From Rhizobium sp. SL86 (GTDB lineage Bacteria > Pseudomonadota > Alphaproteobacteria > Rhizobiales > Rhizobiaceae): 64,000 nucleotides of DNA. Position 1 is the stretch's first letter; each line of letters begins with the position of its first letter. Under the pieces are notes generated by a model. That model did not search any database. It saw only the letters and a program-made list of their open reading frames with translations, and had not been told where the DNA came from. Below are positions 47,315-55,993 of this stretch, piece after piece. The DNA lies in NCBI RefSeq assembly GCF_026672545.1, contig NZ_JAPPRJ010000001.1, positions 806,001 to 870,000 of the forward strand, given 5' to 3'. Both the position numbers and the translations under genes were made by a program.

Positions 47315-48256
47315 TTAACGGAAGAGCGACAGGACGTTCGACGAGTCGCTGTTGGCGATCGACAGAGCCTGGATACCCAGCTGCTGCTGCGTCTGCAGGG
47401 CCTTCAGGCGGGTCGACTCTTCGTTCATGTCGGCATCAACCAGCTTGCCGACGCCTTCCGTGATGGAGTCCATCAGGTCGGAGACGAATTCCGTCTGCAT
47501 GTCGATACGGCTGTTGATCGCACCAACGTCAGCGGCAGCGTCCGTCATGTCCTGCAGGACCGCGTCAACGCCCGAAAGCGCGTTCGACAGGTCGCCGGTC
47601 GTCATGTTGCTGATGTCGAGCGACAGGACCGAGTAGGTCAGCGAAACGGTTGCGCCATCGGCATCCGTAAAGCTCATGTTGCTGGACAGCAGGCCCGTGC
47701 CGTCGGTGACGTTTGCGCCGGCCGTGTCGACTTCGATGAGCGAGGAGTTGTTGGTGTCGTATTCCAGCGTCGTCAGGCTGACATTGCCTTCGGAGTCGCG
47801 GTTGAAGGCACCAACGATGGCCTGCGTGCCAGCACCGGCAGATGCGGTGTGGTAAACCCAGTTTTCGCCCGAGAAGGAGGCCGACTTGGCGATCGACTCC
47901 AGCTGGTCCTGCAGCTGATCGATTTCCTTCTGGATCTTGTCCTTGTCAACGCCCGGCTCGGAAGCGGCGGTGATCTTCGCCTTGATTTCGTCTACGACGT
48001 CGATCGAGGACTCAAGTGCCGTGTAAGCAACATCGGTGGTGGCGGCGCCGAGGCCGAGTGCGTCCTGAACGGTACCGAGAGCCTTGTTGTCGGAACGCAT
48101 GGTGGTAGCGATCGACCAATAGGCTGCGTTATCGGCTGCGGTCTCGACCTTGTAGCCCGAAGAAATGCGGCTCTGCGTCGTTTCCATGTCGCTGTTGATG
48201 GAACGCAGGGTCGAAAGTGCTGCGATTGCAGAGGAGTTGGTCAGAATACTGGTCAT
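47315..48256 (-). CDS. fla: Flagellin
   Basis: 313-aa filament subunit with full D0/D1 ends (STLRSINSDMETTQSRISSG; LKALQTQQQLGIQALSIANS). It is about 92% identical by eye to the copy at 30948-31889 and in the same orientation, 16 kb away. It has its own leader module and terminator. In the S. meliloti order the flagellin nearest fliP is flaA; here an accessory cluster separates them, so the letter is left open. A divergent TPR/GT41 gene starts 311 nt upstream. Confidence 0.96.
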   Translation of the reverse strand: MTSILTNSSAIAALSTLRSINSDMETTQSRISSGYKVETAADNAAYWSIATTMRSDNKALGTVQDALGLGAATTDVAYTALESSIDVVDEIKAKITAASEPGVDKDKIQKEIDQLQDQLESIAKSASFSGENWVYHTASAGAGTQAIVGAFNRDSEGNVSLTTLEYDTNNSSLIEVDTAGANVTDGTGLLSSNMSFTDADGATVSLTYSVLSLDISNMTTGDLSNALSGVDAVLQDMTDAAADVGAINSRIDMQTEFVSDLMDSITEGVGKLVDADMNEESTRLKALQTQQQLGIQALSIANSDSSNVLSLFR

Positions 48257-48567
48257 AGTTATAGTCCCTTGTTTGACTTTGGTACTGTTGGGGACATACC
48301 GGGCTTCAAAAACCGGTAATGACGTCTGGCTTCATGCCCACTCGGTTCCGTTTTGCCTCAGAAACCAAACCCGTCATGTGAGAGTGACAGTCGCAGAGAA
48401 TGATTGCGGATTCCTTAAATCCGTCTGGACAAACCGAGTGAAATGGTCACTGATTCGTAAACGACGCTCCGACACCGGTTTCGGACAAGCTCCGCTCCCT
48501 ATGCTCTCCGCCAGACTGCGGCTTGTGTGCCGCTCGATGACCGCAAAGTTAGCTCTGGAGCCCGACG
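48257..48567. other. Divergent spacer between flagellin and second GT41 gene
   Basis: A 311-nt region. The left part is the flagellin promoter/leader module (48291-48337). The right part should contain the promoter of the plus-strand glycosyltransferase gene, with GGAG at 48557-48560 as its ribosome site. I see no gene here. Confidence 0.6.
48291..48337 (-). promoter_or_regulatory. Flagellin promoter/leader module (copy for 47315-48256)
   Basis: On the minus strand GCATGAAGC (48337-48329), 12 nt, then TACCGG-10 nt-CCGGTA (48318-48297) and TGTCCC (ending 48291). The ribosome site AAGGGACT can pair with GTCCC over 5 bp. Outer stem pairs are U-A and A-U here, and G-C in place of A-U at the second position in the 29695-30669 copy, a compensatory change. 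Confidence 0.65.
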
Positions 48568-50505
48568 TTGACCTCTCAAATCCTGTTTTCGAGTGCATCC
48601 AAGAGTTTCCACAAGGGCAAGTATACCGAGGCTCTCGCGTCGCTGAACAAGCTTCTCGACCACTCCCGTGATGTCAAAACCTATGCTCTTCTTGCCAAAA
48701 CACTGATTGCTCTCGGCTTCAAGGAAGATGCAGCCAAAACTTATGTTTTGGCGGCGGAGCTTGGTGGTTCGCGCGCGGAAGACTTTTACGCTGACGCGAT
48801 GAAGATCTACTTCGAACTGGGCCAGGACGAAATGGCACTCAGTCTGGGGCGCCCGCTCCTGGAGCGTGCACGGCGCGACCCGGAACTGGCCTTCATCATC
48901 ACCTCGCTGTTCCTGAAGCGCGGCGAAAAGGACATGGTCCGTGTCTTTTTGCCGGCGTTATCCACAAGTTCCAACTCCAAGCACAACAGCCTTGCCTTCC
49001 TGCTCCTGACGGGCACGCCGGAAAACCCGCGTGACCGCGAAACGGTCGCCAATCTTCTGGAGCGGCTGCCGCGCAGCATTGTCGTCATCATGGCGCATCT
49101 GGTCTTCCAGCGCGAAGTCAACAACTACTGGGAGATGGAGCGCCTGCAGCCGGAACTCGACCGGATGCTCGCGAAGAACCCGGCCCAGATGATGAAGGTG
49201 GAGGCGCCGTTCTACAACCTGCATTGGCTGGCCGACGAAGCGCTCAACAAGATCGCCAGCTACAAGCCGGAAGCCTATCCCGCGACGAACAAGCTGGAAC
49301 GCCATTCGAGACCACATGCCTGGAGCAAGAAGTTGCGGATCGGTTACCTGTCATCCGACCTCTGGCACGACCATGCGACGATGAAACTGGCCGGTGGTGT
49401 ACTGTCCCTGCATGACCGCGAAAAGTACGATGTCACCGTCTTCTGCTATACAGATCCCAGGCACCTGAAGGCGGAGATCGACCAGGACCGCAGCAAATGG
49501 GGCAAGATCGTCACGATCCGCGACCTCAATGACGCAGCAGCGGCCCAGACCATCCGAGACCACAACATCGATATTCTGATCGACATGAAGGGTCACACAC
49601 GCGGCGGACGCCCGGGCATTCTCAATCACAAGGCAGCGCCGGTCCAGGTTGCCTGGCTCGGCTTCCCGGGCACGACGGTCAATATCGATCTCGATTACAT
49701 CATCGGCGATCACCATGTGCTGCCCGATCAGTCGAAGCCGCATTATTGGGAAAAGTTCTGCCGGATGCCGGAAAGCTATCAGCCGAACGACCCGTTCAAC
49801 CGGCCGAGGCGCGACCTCTTCACCCGCGCCAATGCCGGACTGCCGGAGGACGCCTTTGTCTTCGGCTCGTTCAACGCAACCCGAAAGATCTCGCTCGCCA
49901 ATGTCAACCTCTGGGTCCGCATCCTGAAGGCCACTCCCGGCAGCGTGCTCTGGCTGATGTGCAAGGCAGACGAGGCGCGCGACAATCTGCTGCGCAGGTT
50001 CACCTCGGCGGGGATCGAAGCCAAGCGGATCGTGTTCACCAAGGTGGTGTCCTACGAGGAGCACCTGGCCCGCCTCACCCTCGCCGATCTTGGCCTCGAC
50101 ACCTATCCCTACAATGGCCACACGACCACCTCCGAGCAATTGTGGGCGGGACTGCCGGTTCTGACGCTGAAGGGCAGCCACTTTGCCTCGCGTGTCTCGG
50201 AGAGCCTGCTGCGTGCCATCGGCGTGCCGGAGTTGATCGCTGAGAGCGAAGACGACTATCTGCGCATGGCCGTCGAGTTCTACCAGAACCGCGAGCGTCT
50301 CGAACCCTTCAAGGCACGCCTTGAGGAGAACCGACTGGTCAAACCGCTGTTCGACGCGGAACGCTTCTGCCGGCATCTGGAAAAGGCCTATGACCTGATG
50401 GCTGAGCGGGCACGCCAGGGCCTGGGGCCGGACCATATCGACGTTCCCGCCCTGCCGGACCGCGCAACGCCCTTCCTGATCGAAAACACGGTCGACAATA
50501 CGTAA
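48568..50505 (+). CDS. Second TPR/GT41 O-GlcNAc-transferase-like glycosyltransferase
   Basis: 645 aa. The first 230 residues are TPR-like helices (ASKSFHKGKYTEALASLNKL); the rest is the GT41 catalytic region: IGYLSSDLWHDHATMKLAGG, IDILIDMKGHTRGGRP, FGSFNATRKISLANVNLW and ADLGLDTYPYNGHTTTSEQL. The start is TTG at 48568, preceded 7 nt upstream by GGAG; no ATG gives a complete N-terminus. It is distinct in sequence from the enzyme at 37425-39452. Divergent from a flagellin gene, it is a good candidate for flagellin O-glycosylation. A strong terminator follows. Confidence 0.85.
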   Translation: MTSQILFSSASKSFHKGKYTEALASLNKLLDHSRDVKTYALLAKTLIALGFKEDAAKTYVLAAELGGSRAEDFYADAMKIYFELGQDEMALSLGRPLLERARRDPELAFIITSLFLKRGEKDMVRVFLPALSTSSNSKHNSLAFLLLTGTPENPRDRETVANLLERLPRSIVVIMAHLVFQREVNNYWEMERLQPELDRMLAKNPAQMMKVEAPFYNLHWLADEALNKIASYKPEAYPATNKLERHSRPHAWSKKLRIGYLSSDLWHDHATMKLAGGVLSLHDREKYDVTVFCYTDPRHLKAEIDQDRSKWGKIVTIRDLNDAAAAQTIRDHNIDILIDMKGHTRGGRPGILNHKAAPVQVAWLGFPGTTVNIDLDYIIGDHHVLPDQSKPHYWEKFCRMPESYQPNDPFNRPRRDLFTRANAGLPEDAFVFGSFNATRKISLANVNLWVRILKATPGSVLWLMCKADEARDNLLRRFTSAGIEAKRIVFTKVVSYEEHLARLTLADLGLDTYPYNGHTTTSEQLWAGLPVLTLKGSHFASRVSESLLRAIGVPELIAESEDDYLRMAVEFYQNRERLEPFKARLEENRLVKPLFDAERFCRHLEKAYDLMAERARQGLGPDHIDVPALPDRATPFLIENTVDNT

Positions 50506-50536
50506 GACAGATCCGATCCAGCTGTGGTTTCCTGAC

Positions 50537-50575
50537 AAAGACTGCCCGGCGAGCTCGCCGGGCAGTCTTTTCATT
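50537..50575 (+). terminator. Rho-independent terminator after second GT41 gene
   Basis: Long near-perfect palindrome with arms AAAGACTGCCCGGCG and CGCCGGGCAGTCTTT, followed by TTCATTTTG on the plus strand. Confidence 0.9.
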
Positions 50576-50623
50576 TTGTGGCGGCTTCAACGCGACAGTC
50601 TTCCGATCCCGCGCATGCCCCAT

Positions 50624-50655
50624 GAAAAAGGCGCCCTCCTTGCGGAAGACGCCTT
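50624..50655 (-). terminator. Terminator after the GT2 gene
   Basis: On the minus strand AAGGCG and CGCCTT enclose an inner CTTCC-GCAA-GGAGG stem with one G-U pair, followed by TTTTTC. It lies 30 nt beyond the GT2 stop. Confidence 0.75.
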
Positions 50656-50684
50656 CAACCGATCCGCGCTGCGGAAATGTCGCG

Positions 50685-51887
50685 TCAGCTGAACTGTGCC
50701 ATGTAATGCCGCAGTTCAAAGATGCCGTCGCCCGCGGCTGCATGCCCTGCGAATTCCGGATGCATCACCAGCCAGGCACGCGGCCCCTGATGCCCCGCGC
50801 TCGGCTGACGTACCACCACAGTCTTCAGATGGTCAGGGATCAGGTGAAGCGCTTCGTCGTTGACCAGCGGATCGACAATGACCTCGCCACCGCTGTAACC
50901 GGACGCTTCCGTCAACGCCGTAACGATGGCGGCCAGCGTGCAGATCTGTTCGAAGGTTTCCTTCGGCGCCGGCTGCGGATGATAGGCGGCCATGCGGTGA
51001 TACATGATGTAGGCTTCCGGCCAGTATCGGAAGGCGATGTGCAGGCGTAGCGCCACCGATTTGCGGATCAGCATGAACTGGATGAAGCGCTCGTGGAACG
51101 ACAGCCGCTCGGAATTTCCGAGCGTGCTCGAAATCTTCGCATGCGAGGCAAGATACTCGATCCCGCCAAGATAGGTGTCCCACTGGAACATCGTCTCCTT
51201 CTTGCCCTGCTGCACGTTTTCATCGGCGGCAATGCCGGTGACGCGGGCAAAGGGCGCCGGGAGGAACAGAATGTCGGCCTTGCCAAGCGCGCGGGTCGTA
51301 TACAGGAAGGCCCAGAAGATGAACGGACCGAGGCTGGATATCGTCTTTTCCAGGACATCCCGCCGAATGATGAGGAATTCCGGAAAGACATGATATTGCA
51401 GGATGAATTCCAGCATCTGCTGGAACTCGCCCTGCCGGAAACGCTGCGGGCCCGGGATATGGTAGAAGGGCTGCATGTCGCGCCCGCCATTGCGTTCGTC
51501 CACCAGCATCCACGGGGCCTGGATCATGCCGAGCGCCGGATCCTGCTCCAGCAGGCGCAGATATTCCATCACCTTTTCCGGGATCAGCAGATCATCGTCG
51601 CCGAGGAACAGTGCGTACTTGCCGCGGGCCCGCTGCATCGCAAAGCCGTAATTGCTGAGGAAGCCGGAATTCTTCACGCGCCGGAAGTGCGAAATCTCCG
51701 GCACCCCCGCCAGCGATTCCAGGAATTCGTGGGTTCCATCGGTCGAGCGGTCATCGACGATCACCATCTCGAACGGTATGCCCAGCTTGCGGAACACCTC
51801 CAGGTGAAAACGCACGTTGCGTTCCAGCATCGGCCTGCGATTGTAGGTCGGCACGCAGATCGACAGTAGTGGCGAGTGTGCGAGCAT
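50685..51887 (-). CDS. Glycosyltransferase family 2 protein
   Basis: 400-aa cytoplasmic GT-A enzyme. Motifs in order: the N-terminal LSICVPTYNRRPMLERNVRF, the nucleotide-binding VIVDDRSTDGTHEFLESL, and ALFLGDDDLLIPEKVMEYLR with the DDD metal site. The C-terminal 230 residues have no recognised features. The ATG at 51887 has AGGGAG 7 nt upstream; the longer upstream frame is not conserved-looking. It is divergent from the DUF3431 gene and is flanked by its own terminator. Donor and acceptor unknown; context suggests a surface or flagellar glycan. Confidence 0.85.
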   Translation of the reverse strand: MLAHSPLLSICVPTYNRRPMLERNVRFHLEVFRKLGIPFEMVIVDDRSTDGTHEFLESLAGVPEISHFRRVKNSGFLSNYGFAMQRARGKYALFLGDDDLLIPEKVMEYLRLLEQDPALGMIQAPWMLVDERNGGRDMQPFYHIPGPQRFRQGEFQQMLEFILQYHVFPEFLIIRRDVLEKTISSLGPFIFWAFLYTTRALGKADILFLPAPFARVTGIAADENVQQGKKETMFQWDTYLGGIEYLASHAKISSTLGNSERLSFHERFIQFMLIRKSVALRLHIAFRYWPEAYIMYHRMAAYHPQPAPKETFEQICTLAAIVTALTEASGYSGGEVIVDPLVNDEALHLIPDHLKTVVVRQPSAGHQGPRAWLVMHPEFAGHAAAGDGIFELRHYMAQFS

Positions 51888-52161
51888 CTTGGTCTCCCTT
51901 GCGGCTTGCCTTGCGCCGCAATCAGGGCGCCATCCACCCTTCGCGATTAGAGAGCTATGCTTTCGCGAGGCTGTTGCGGGCGATCGCGGCAGCAAACAGT
52001 GCCGAAAACGCCGAAGAGCGCCAGCCCGGCACAAGTTACTCGGCCTAAAGTCGTCCCGATAGGCTTATGCTCTCTGTATTTGATGCTTGGCGCATACGAC
52101 GTCCGGATTGCCGCCAGCTCCTTTTCTTCGAGGGTATCGCGCGCCGTATTGGAGATCATTT

Positions 52162-52989
52162 GTGAACAAGATCGTTCTTGCCAGATATCTTGAGCCGGTC
52201 GACTGGATTGTCGATATTCCCGATGATTTCGAGGTCTATATCTACAACAAGGGAGACGCGATCACCGCTCCGGCCGTTGTCAGCAGGGCCTCCCACATCA
52301 TTCAACGGCATAATACCGGTCGCGCGGCGGAGACATATCTCTACCACATGATGACGGAGGTGAAGGACGACAGCGACTTCACCGTCTACGCGCAGGCCGA
52401 TCCATTTCCCCACAGCCCGGATTTTCTCGAACTGCTGCGGATCTGGCGACACTGGGACGACCTTCAGCCGCTCTCGTGGTGCTGGAAGGATGATCTGGAT
52501 GTGCCGCCACGTCACCTCCTGCGCGAATACGAGAACCGGCTGGACGGCCGTCTCCGCATCCGCCCAGAGCGCTTTTCCCTGCATAGCTGGTCACCGGTCG
52601 AATTCTTTGACGAAGGCGCGGTTCGGACCGGCAGCACGTATCGCACACTGCATCCCGATCTTCCGGAGGGCGGCAATCTCGCCGCGCATTTCCTCAATCG
52701 TGCTGGCCTTCCGCAGATTGCGGAGAAGGCAGCGGCACATTCGCTCGGTGTCTTCGCCTATGGGGCACTGTTTGCCGTCCGCAATGAACTGATCAAGGAC
52801 GTGCCCGAGCCTGCTCTGAAGCAGTTGTACAACGCGACCATGGCGCACCCCTGCTACGGCTACGTTATGGAGCGTCTGTGGCTGCATTTCTTCGGATGCG
52901 ATTTCGAACTGCCGCGTTTCTTGCCACGTCTGCCACAGCAGACGGCAGAGGATGAATGGTTTCAACCGAAGACGGCTGCGGTTCGATGA
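52162..52989 (+). CDS. DUF3431 family protein
   Basis: 275-aa protein with the DUF3431 pattern: IVLARYLEPVDWIVDIPDDF, then VYIYNKGD, HNTGRAAETYLYHMM and FTVYAQADPFPHSPDFLELL, plus FAYGALFAVRNELI near the C-terminus. These features recall GT-A-like folds, and the family commonly lies beside glycosyltransferases, but no activity is established as far as I know. The GTG at 52162 follows GGAG by 7 nt, and the conserved region begins right there. It leads a plus-strand run with the KpsS-like and DUF707 genes. Confidence 0.7.
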   Translation: MNKIVLARYLEPVDWIVDIPDDFEVYIYNKGDAITAPAVVSRASHIIQRHNTGRAAETYLYHMMTEVKDDSDFTVYAQADPFPHSPDFLELLRIWRHWDDLQPLSWCWKDDLDVPPRHLLREYENRLDGRLRIRPERFSLHSWSPVEFFDEGAVRTGSTYRTLHPDLPEGGNLAAHFLNRAGLPQIAEKAAAHSLGVFAYGALFAVRNELIKDVPEPALKQLYNATMAHPCYGYVMERLWLHFFGCDFELPRFLPRLPQQTAEDEWFQPKTAAVR

Positions 52990-53100
52990 TGGGACGGTGC
53001 ATCGATCAAAAGCATCCGAAGTCGGGAACAGCTCCCCATGCGGCTGAGACTGACGCGATGACGCGAAACGATGATTAAAGAGACAGAGTCGGTGAGTTCG

Positions 53101-54690
53101 ATGGATAACCCAAAAATGCGATCCAGTTTCTCCGCGCAGGCCGGAACTGCTTCAGACCCGGTCGCATCCTTTGCCCCGGCCGCAGGCCAGGCCCTTATTC
53201 CCGTCGAGCTGGAAGTTCCGCCGATCTGGCTGTCGTCGCCTCTGGATGGGGAACGAAACCGGCAGATGTTTTCGCAGCTCTGCTGCGCCCTCGCCACCAA
53301 GCCCTTGGCCATTCACATGTCCAGCATTGGTCCCGGCATGTACGACCTGCCGCGTGAAGCGCCCGCCGGTGGCTTCGTGTTGTCCTACCATTCCTATGGC
53401 GACGGCCCGAACATTTGGCGCATCAAGGAAACCCCCATCGCCGGATGGTATTCGGTGGACGAGACCGGTTATTCGGGCTGGAGTTCGTTTGCACGCTTTC
53501 CGGAACGCTACGCCGAAGGTGTTGCCGGCATGAATGCGGCGAGCAGCATCGAGTTCGTCAACCGGATCAGAACCCAGCTTCGCGAGAAGAATGAATCGAA
53601 ATACAAACAGACGCTGCAGGCTTTCGACGTCCGCACACCGTATGTCTATTTTCCGCTTCAGGTCCTGAGCGATCCCGTCTCGCAGTTCTATCGTCTGGAT
53701 TGCCTCGACGTGCTTGGCCGCGCGGCAGAGATTGCGGAGAGAACCGGGATCACGCTTGTCGTCAAAAGGCATCCGCTGTGCGAGTCTCCCGTCGTTGACG
53801 ATGCCTTGAAAAAGCTCACAGCGCGCTTCAGCCGCGTGGTGGTCTCGCAGGCCTCGGTCCATCAACACCTCGAAAACTGCCAGTCCGTCATCGTTGCGAA
53901 CTCGGGCGTCGGGATGGAAGCGCTGCTCTATTTCAAGCCGGTCTTCACCTTCGGATCCAGCGAATATGAACTGGCAACGCAACCCATCCATTCGCTGGAC
54001 GAGGTTGAGCTTGCCTTCGCCCCGGTCTTTGACGATGTGCGTGCGCGATGCGCAAAGTTCATGGCCTACTATCTGCAGAAGTGCTGCTTCTCCATTCACG
54101 ATCCCAAAAGCGTGGAGCGGATCGTTGATATCGCGATCAGGTCCATACGACCGGTAACATCACCGACAAACGCCCCGTCGCCGCAAACGCAGCTTCAGAG
54201 TGCCCTGATGAAGGTGGACTATCTGAGCCGTAAGCTTTCCGAGACGACACTGCGTGGCAATTACCTGGCCAAAATGGTCATGGCAGCAGAAGCCAAGTTG
54301 CGCGCCATGGACAAGCCTTCGACGGCCGAAGCCACCGTTGCGGTCTCCGAGCACACGCAGCCTGCCCCGACACCCACATCCAATGCACTGATGACAGCGG
54401 CACTGGCGCTTTTTGATGCCACTTTCAGAGTCTCGGACGCGATGGAACCGACCTCCGACATCATTGGCGACTGGCTGACCGAGTCGGGCCAGATGATCAC
54501 CTTCACGCCCGAATTCACCATGCTCATGAATGGCAAAGCGTGCGGTCGTTGGGTTCAGATCGAAGACGGTGCCGCCGTCCACTGGACCGATACCGAGATG
54601 CTGGATCTCGTGGAGGTCGAGGAGCACGGGGACGCGTTGACCGTCACGACGCTGAAGGGCGAATCCTTCCGGGTCTCGCGCCGTCACTGA
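53101..54690 (+). CDS. Capsule-synthesis (KpsS/KpsC)-like glycosyltransferase with extra C-terminal domain
   Basis: About 529 aa. Residues about 160-350 resemble Capsule_synth proteins: YVYFPLQVLSDPVSQFYRLD, TLVVKRHPLCES, SQASVHQHLENCQSVIVANS and GVGMEALLYFKPVFTFGSSE. KpsS/KpsC proteins are Kdo transferases that start capsule chains. A Ser/Thr/Pro linker joins a C-terminal module of about 75 residues (IGDWLTESGQMITFTPEF; GRWVQIEDGAAVHWTDTEML) that resembles the N-terminal part of the next gene. I chose ATG 53101 for its GGTGAG site; ATG 53071 is possible. A soluble protein; the acceptor is unknown. Confidence 0.7.
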   Translation: MDNPKMRSSFSAQAGTASDPVASFAPAAGQALIPVELEVPPIWLSSPLDGERNRQMFSQLCCALATKPLAIHMSSIGPGMYDLPREAPAGGFVLSYHSYGDGPNIWRIKETPIAGWYSVDETGYSGWSSFARFPERYAEGVAGMNAASSIEFVNRIRTQLREKNESKYKQTLQAFDVRTPYVYFPLQVLSDPVSQFYRLDCLDVLGRAAEIAERTGITLVVKRHPLCESPVVDDALKKLTARFSRVVVSQASVHQHLENCQSVIVANSGVGMEALLYFKPVFTFGSSEYELATQPIHSLDEVELAFAPVFDDVRARCAKFMAYYLQKCCFSIHDPKSVERIVDIAIRSIRPVTSPTNAPSPQTQLQSALMKVDYLSRKLSETTLRGNYLAKMVMAAEAKLRAMDKPSTAEATVAVSEHTQPAPTPTSNALMTAALALFDATFRVSDAMEPTSDIIGDWLTESGQMITFTPEFTMLMNGKACGRWVQIEDGAAVHWTDTEMLDLVEVEEHGDALTVTTLKGESFRVSRRH

Positions 54691-54764
54691 CATACGCCAG
54701 CACAAACTCTTTATCGAAACACAAACGCCGCTCTGACGCTCACCATCACTCAACAGGACACCCG

Positions 54765-55877
54765 ATGAACATGTCCATTCTTGACACTCCCGCGCCGCAG
54801 GCCGCCGAATGGGCCGTTGCGCCGGCCGTTTCCGAAGCCGATCTGGCAGGTTCGTTCTGGCAATTGACGAGCCTCGACATCGGACTGATGTCGCCCTTCC
54901 TCGTGCTCGCACCGGAGGGTCGGGTCGGCAACTTCTTCAGCCCGTCGGTGGATTACTGGCACGTGTTTCAGAACCATCTCTGCCTCGTCAACAACGAAGG
55001 CGGCGTGAGCGTGATCTTCAACGCCGCGCAGATGACGGGCGGCGCAATCTCCAGCCTCGCCGGTCGCGGCACGATCAACGGCACCACCGGCGTCTTCATG
55101 CTGACCCGCACGGAGCATCCGGCGCATCCGGTCAAGGCGACCCCGGCGGGTGTGGAACGACGGGCCCATTTCCTTGTCGCGCCCGACAAGCCGCAGCGGC
55201 CGAACCTGGTCGTCGTGCCGGCCAATGCGCAGACCCTTCATGGGCACTGGCTGGAAAACCTGCCGGACAACAAGCGCAGCTGGGATCTCTGCGTCGGGTT
55301 CTACGGCACGGAACGTCCCTTCCTGCCCGCACCGGCGGAATATCTTGCGCATCTGCCGCAGAAGCGGAAGTTCATGCTGCTCGCCGATCTTTTCTACGAA
55401 GACAGCCCGCTTTGGGATTACGAGCGGATCTGGCTGCCCGATGACGACCTGATGGTCTCCGGGCAGGACATCAACCTGATGTTCCACCTGTCGCGCAAGC
55501 ATGGCCTTGATCTTTGCCAGCCGGCGATGTCGGAGGGACCCGGCAGCCATCCGAACCATCCGCTCACGATCCGCCGTCCGGAAGGCGGGGTTCGCCACGA
55601 ACGTTTCGTTGAGATCATGTGCCCGCTGTTTTCGAAGCGGGCGCTGAAGATCTGCATTGGCAGCTTCAAGGATTCCGTTTCCGGTTACGGCCTCGATCAC
55701 CTGTGGCCGAGCTTCCTTGGACGGCCGCTGGAGCGCATGGCGATCCTGGACGATATCGGCGTGACGCATACAAGGCCGATCGGCGCGACCTACAATGTCG
55801 GCGCTGCAATCGGCGAGCAGAATGCCACGTTCCGTGTGTATGGCTACAGCTTCCAGCCGGTCCCCGGCGTTCGCTGA
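54765..55877 (+). CDS. DUF707 family protein with N-terminal small beta domain
   Basis: 370 aa. Residues about 185-365 match DUF707: FMLLADLFYEDSPLWDYERI, WLPDDDLMVSGQDINLMFHL, LDLCQPAMSEGPGSHPNHPL and the C-terminal SGYGLDHLWPSFL. The DDD motif suggests a GT-A-like enzyme, though the family function is not established. The N-terminal 80 residues (LAGSFWQLTSLDIG; LVLAPEGRVGNFF) resemble the C-terminal module of the previous gene. The ATG at 54765 follows AGGA by 6 nt. Closing gene of this accessory group, with a terminator after it. Confidence 0.75.
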   Translation: MNMSILDTPAPQAAEWAVAPAVSEADLAGSFWQLTSLDIGLMSPFLVLAPEGRVGNFFSPSVDYWHVFQNHLCLVNNEGGVSVIFNAAQMTGGAISSLAGRGTINGTTGVFMLTRTEHPAHPVKATPAGVERRAHFLVAPDKPQRPNLVVVPANAQTLHGHWLENLPDNKRSWDLCVGFYGTERPFLPAPAEYLAHLPQKRKFMLLADLFYEDSPLWDYERIWLPDDDLMVSGQDINLMFHLSRKHGLDLCQPAMSEGPGSHPNHPLTIRRPEGGVRHERFVEIMCPLFSKRALKICIGSFKDSVSGYGLDHLWPSFLGRPLERMAILDDIGVTHTRPIGATYNVGAAIGEQNATFRVYGYSFQPVPGVR

Positions 55878-55901
55878 AGGAACCGCGTCGCGGTAACACT
55901 C

Positions 55902-55936
55902 AAAAGGCCGGCGGTCGAAGGACCCCGGCCTTTTTT
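55902..55936. terminator. Bidirectional terminator between DUF707 gene and fliP
   Basis: AAAAGGCCGG (55902-55911) pairs with CCGGCCTTTT (55925-55934), followed by T-run to 55936 on the plus strand; the minus strand also ends in a T-run. It separates convergent transcripts, the DUF707 gene and the fliP operon. Confidence 0.85.
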
Positions 55937-55993
55937 GATGACTTCAAATCGCGCAGCGGCACGGGTTCCGTCCGCGCCATCACACGGAACCTC

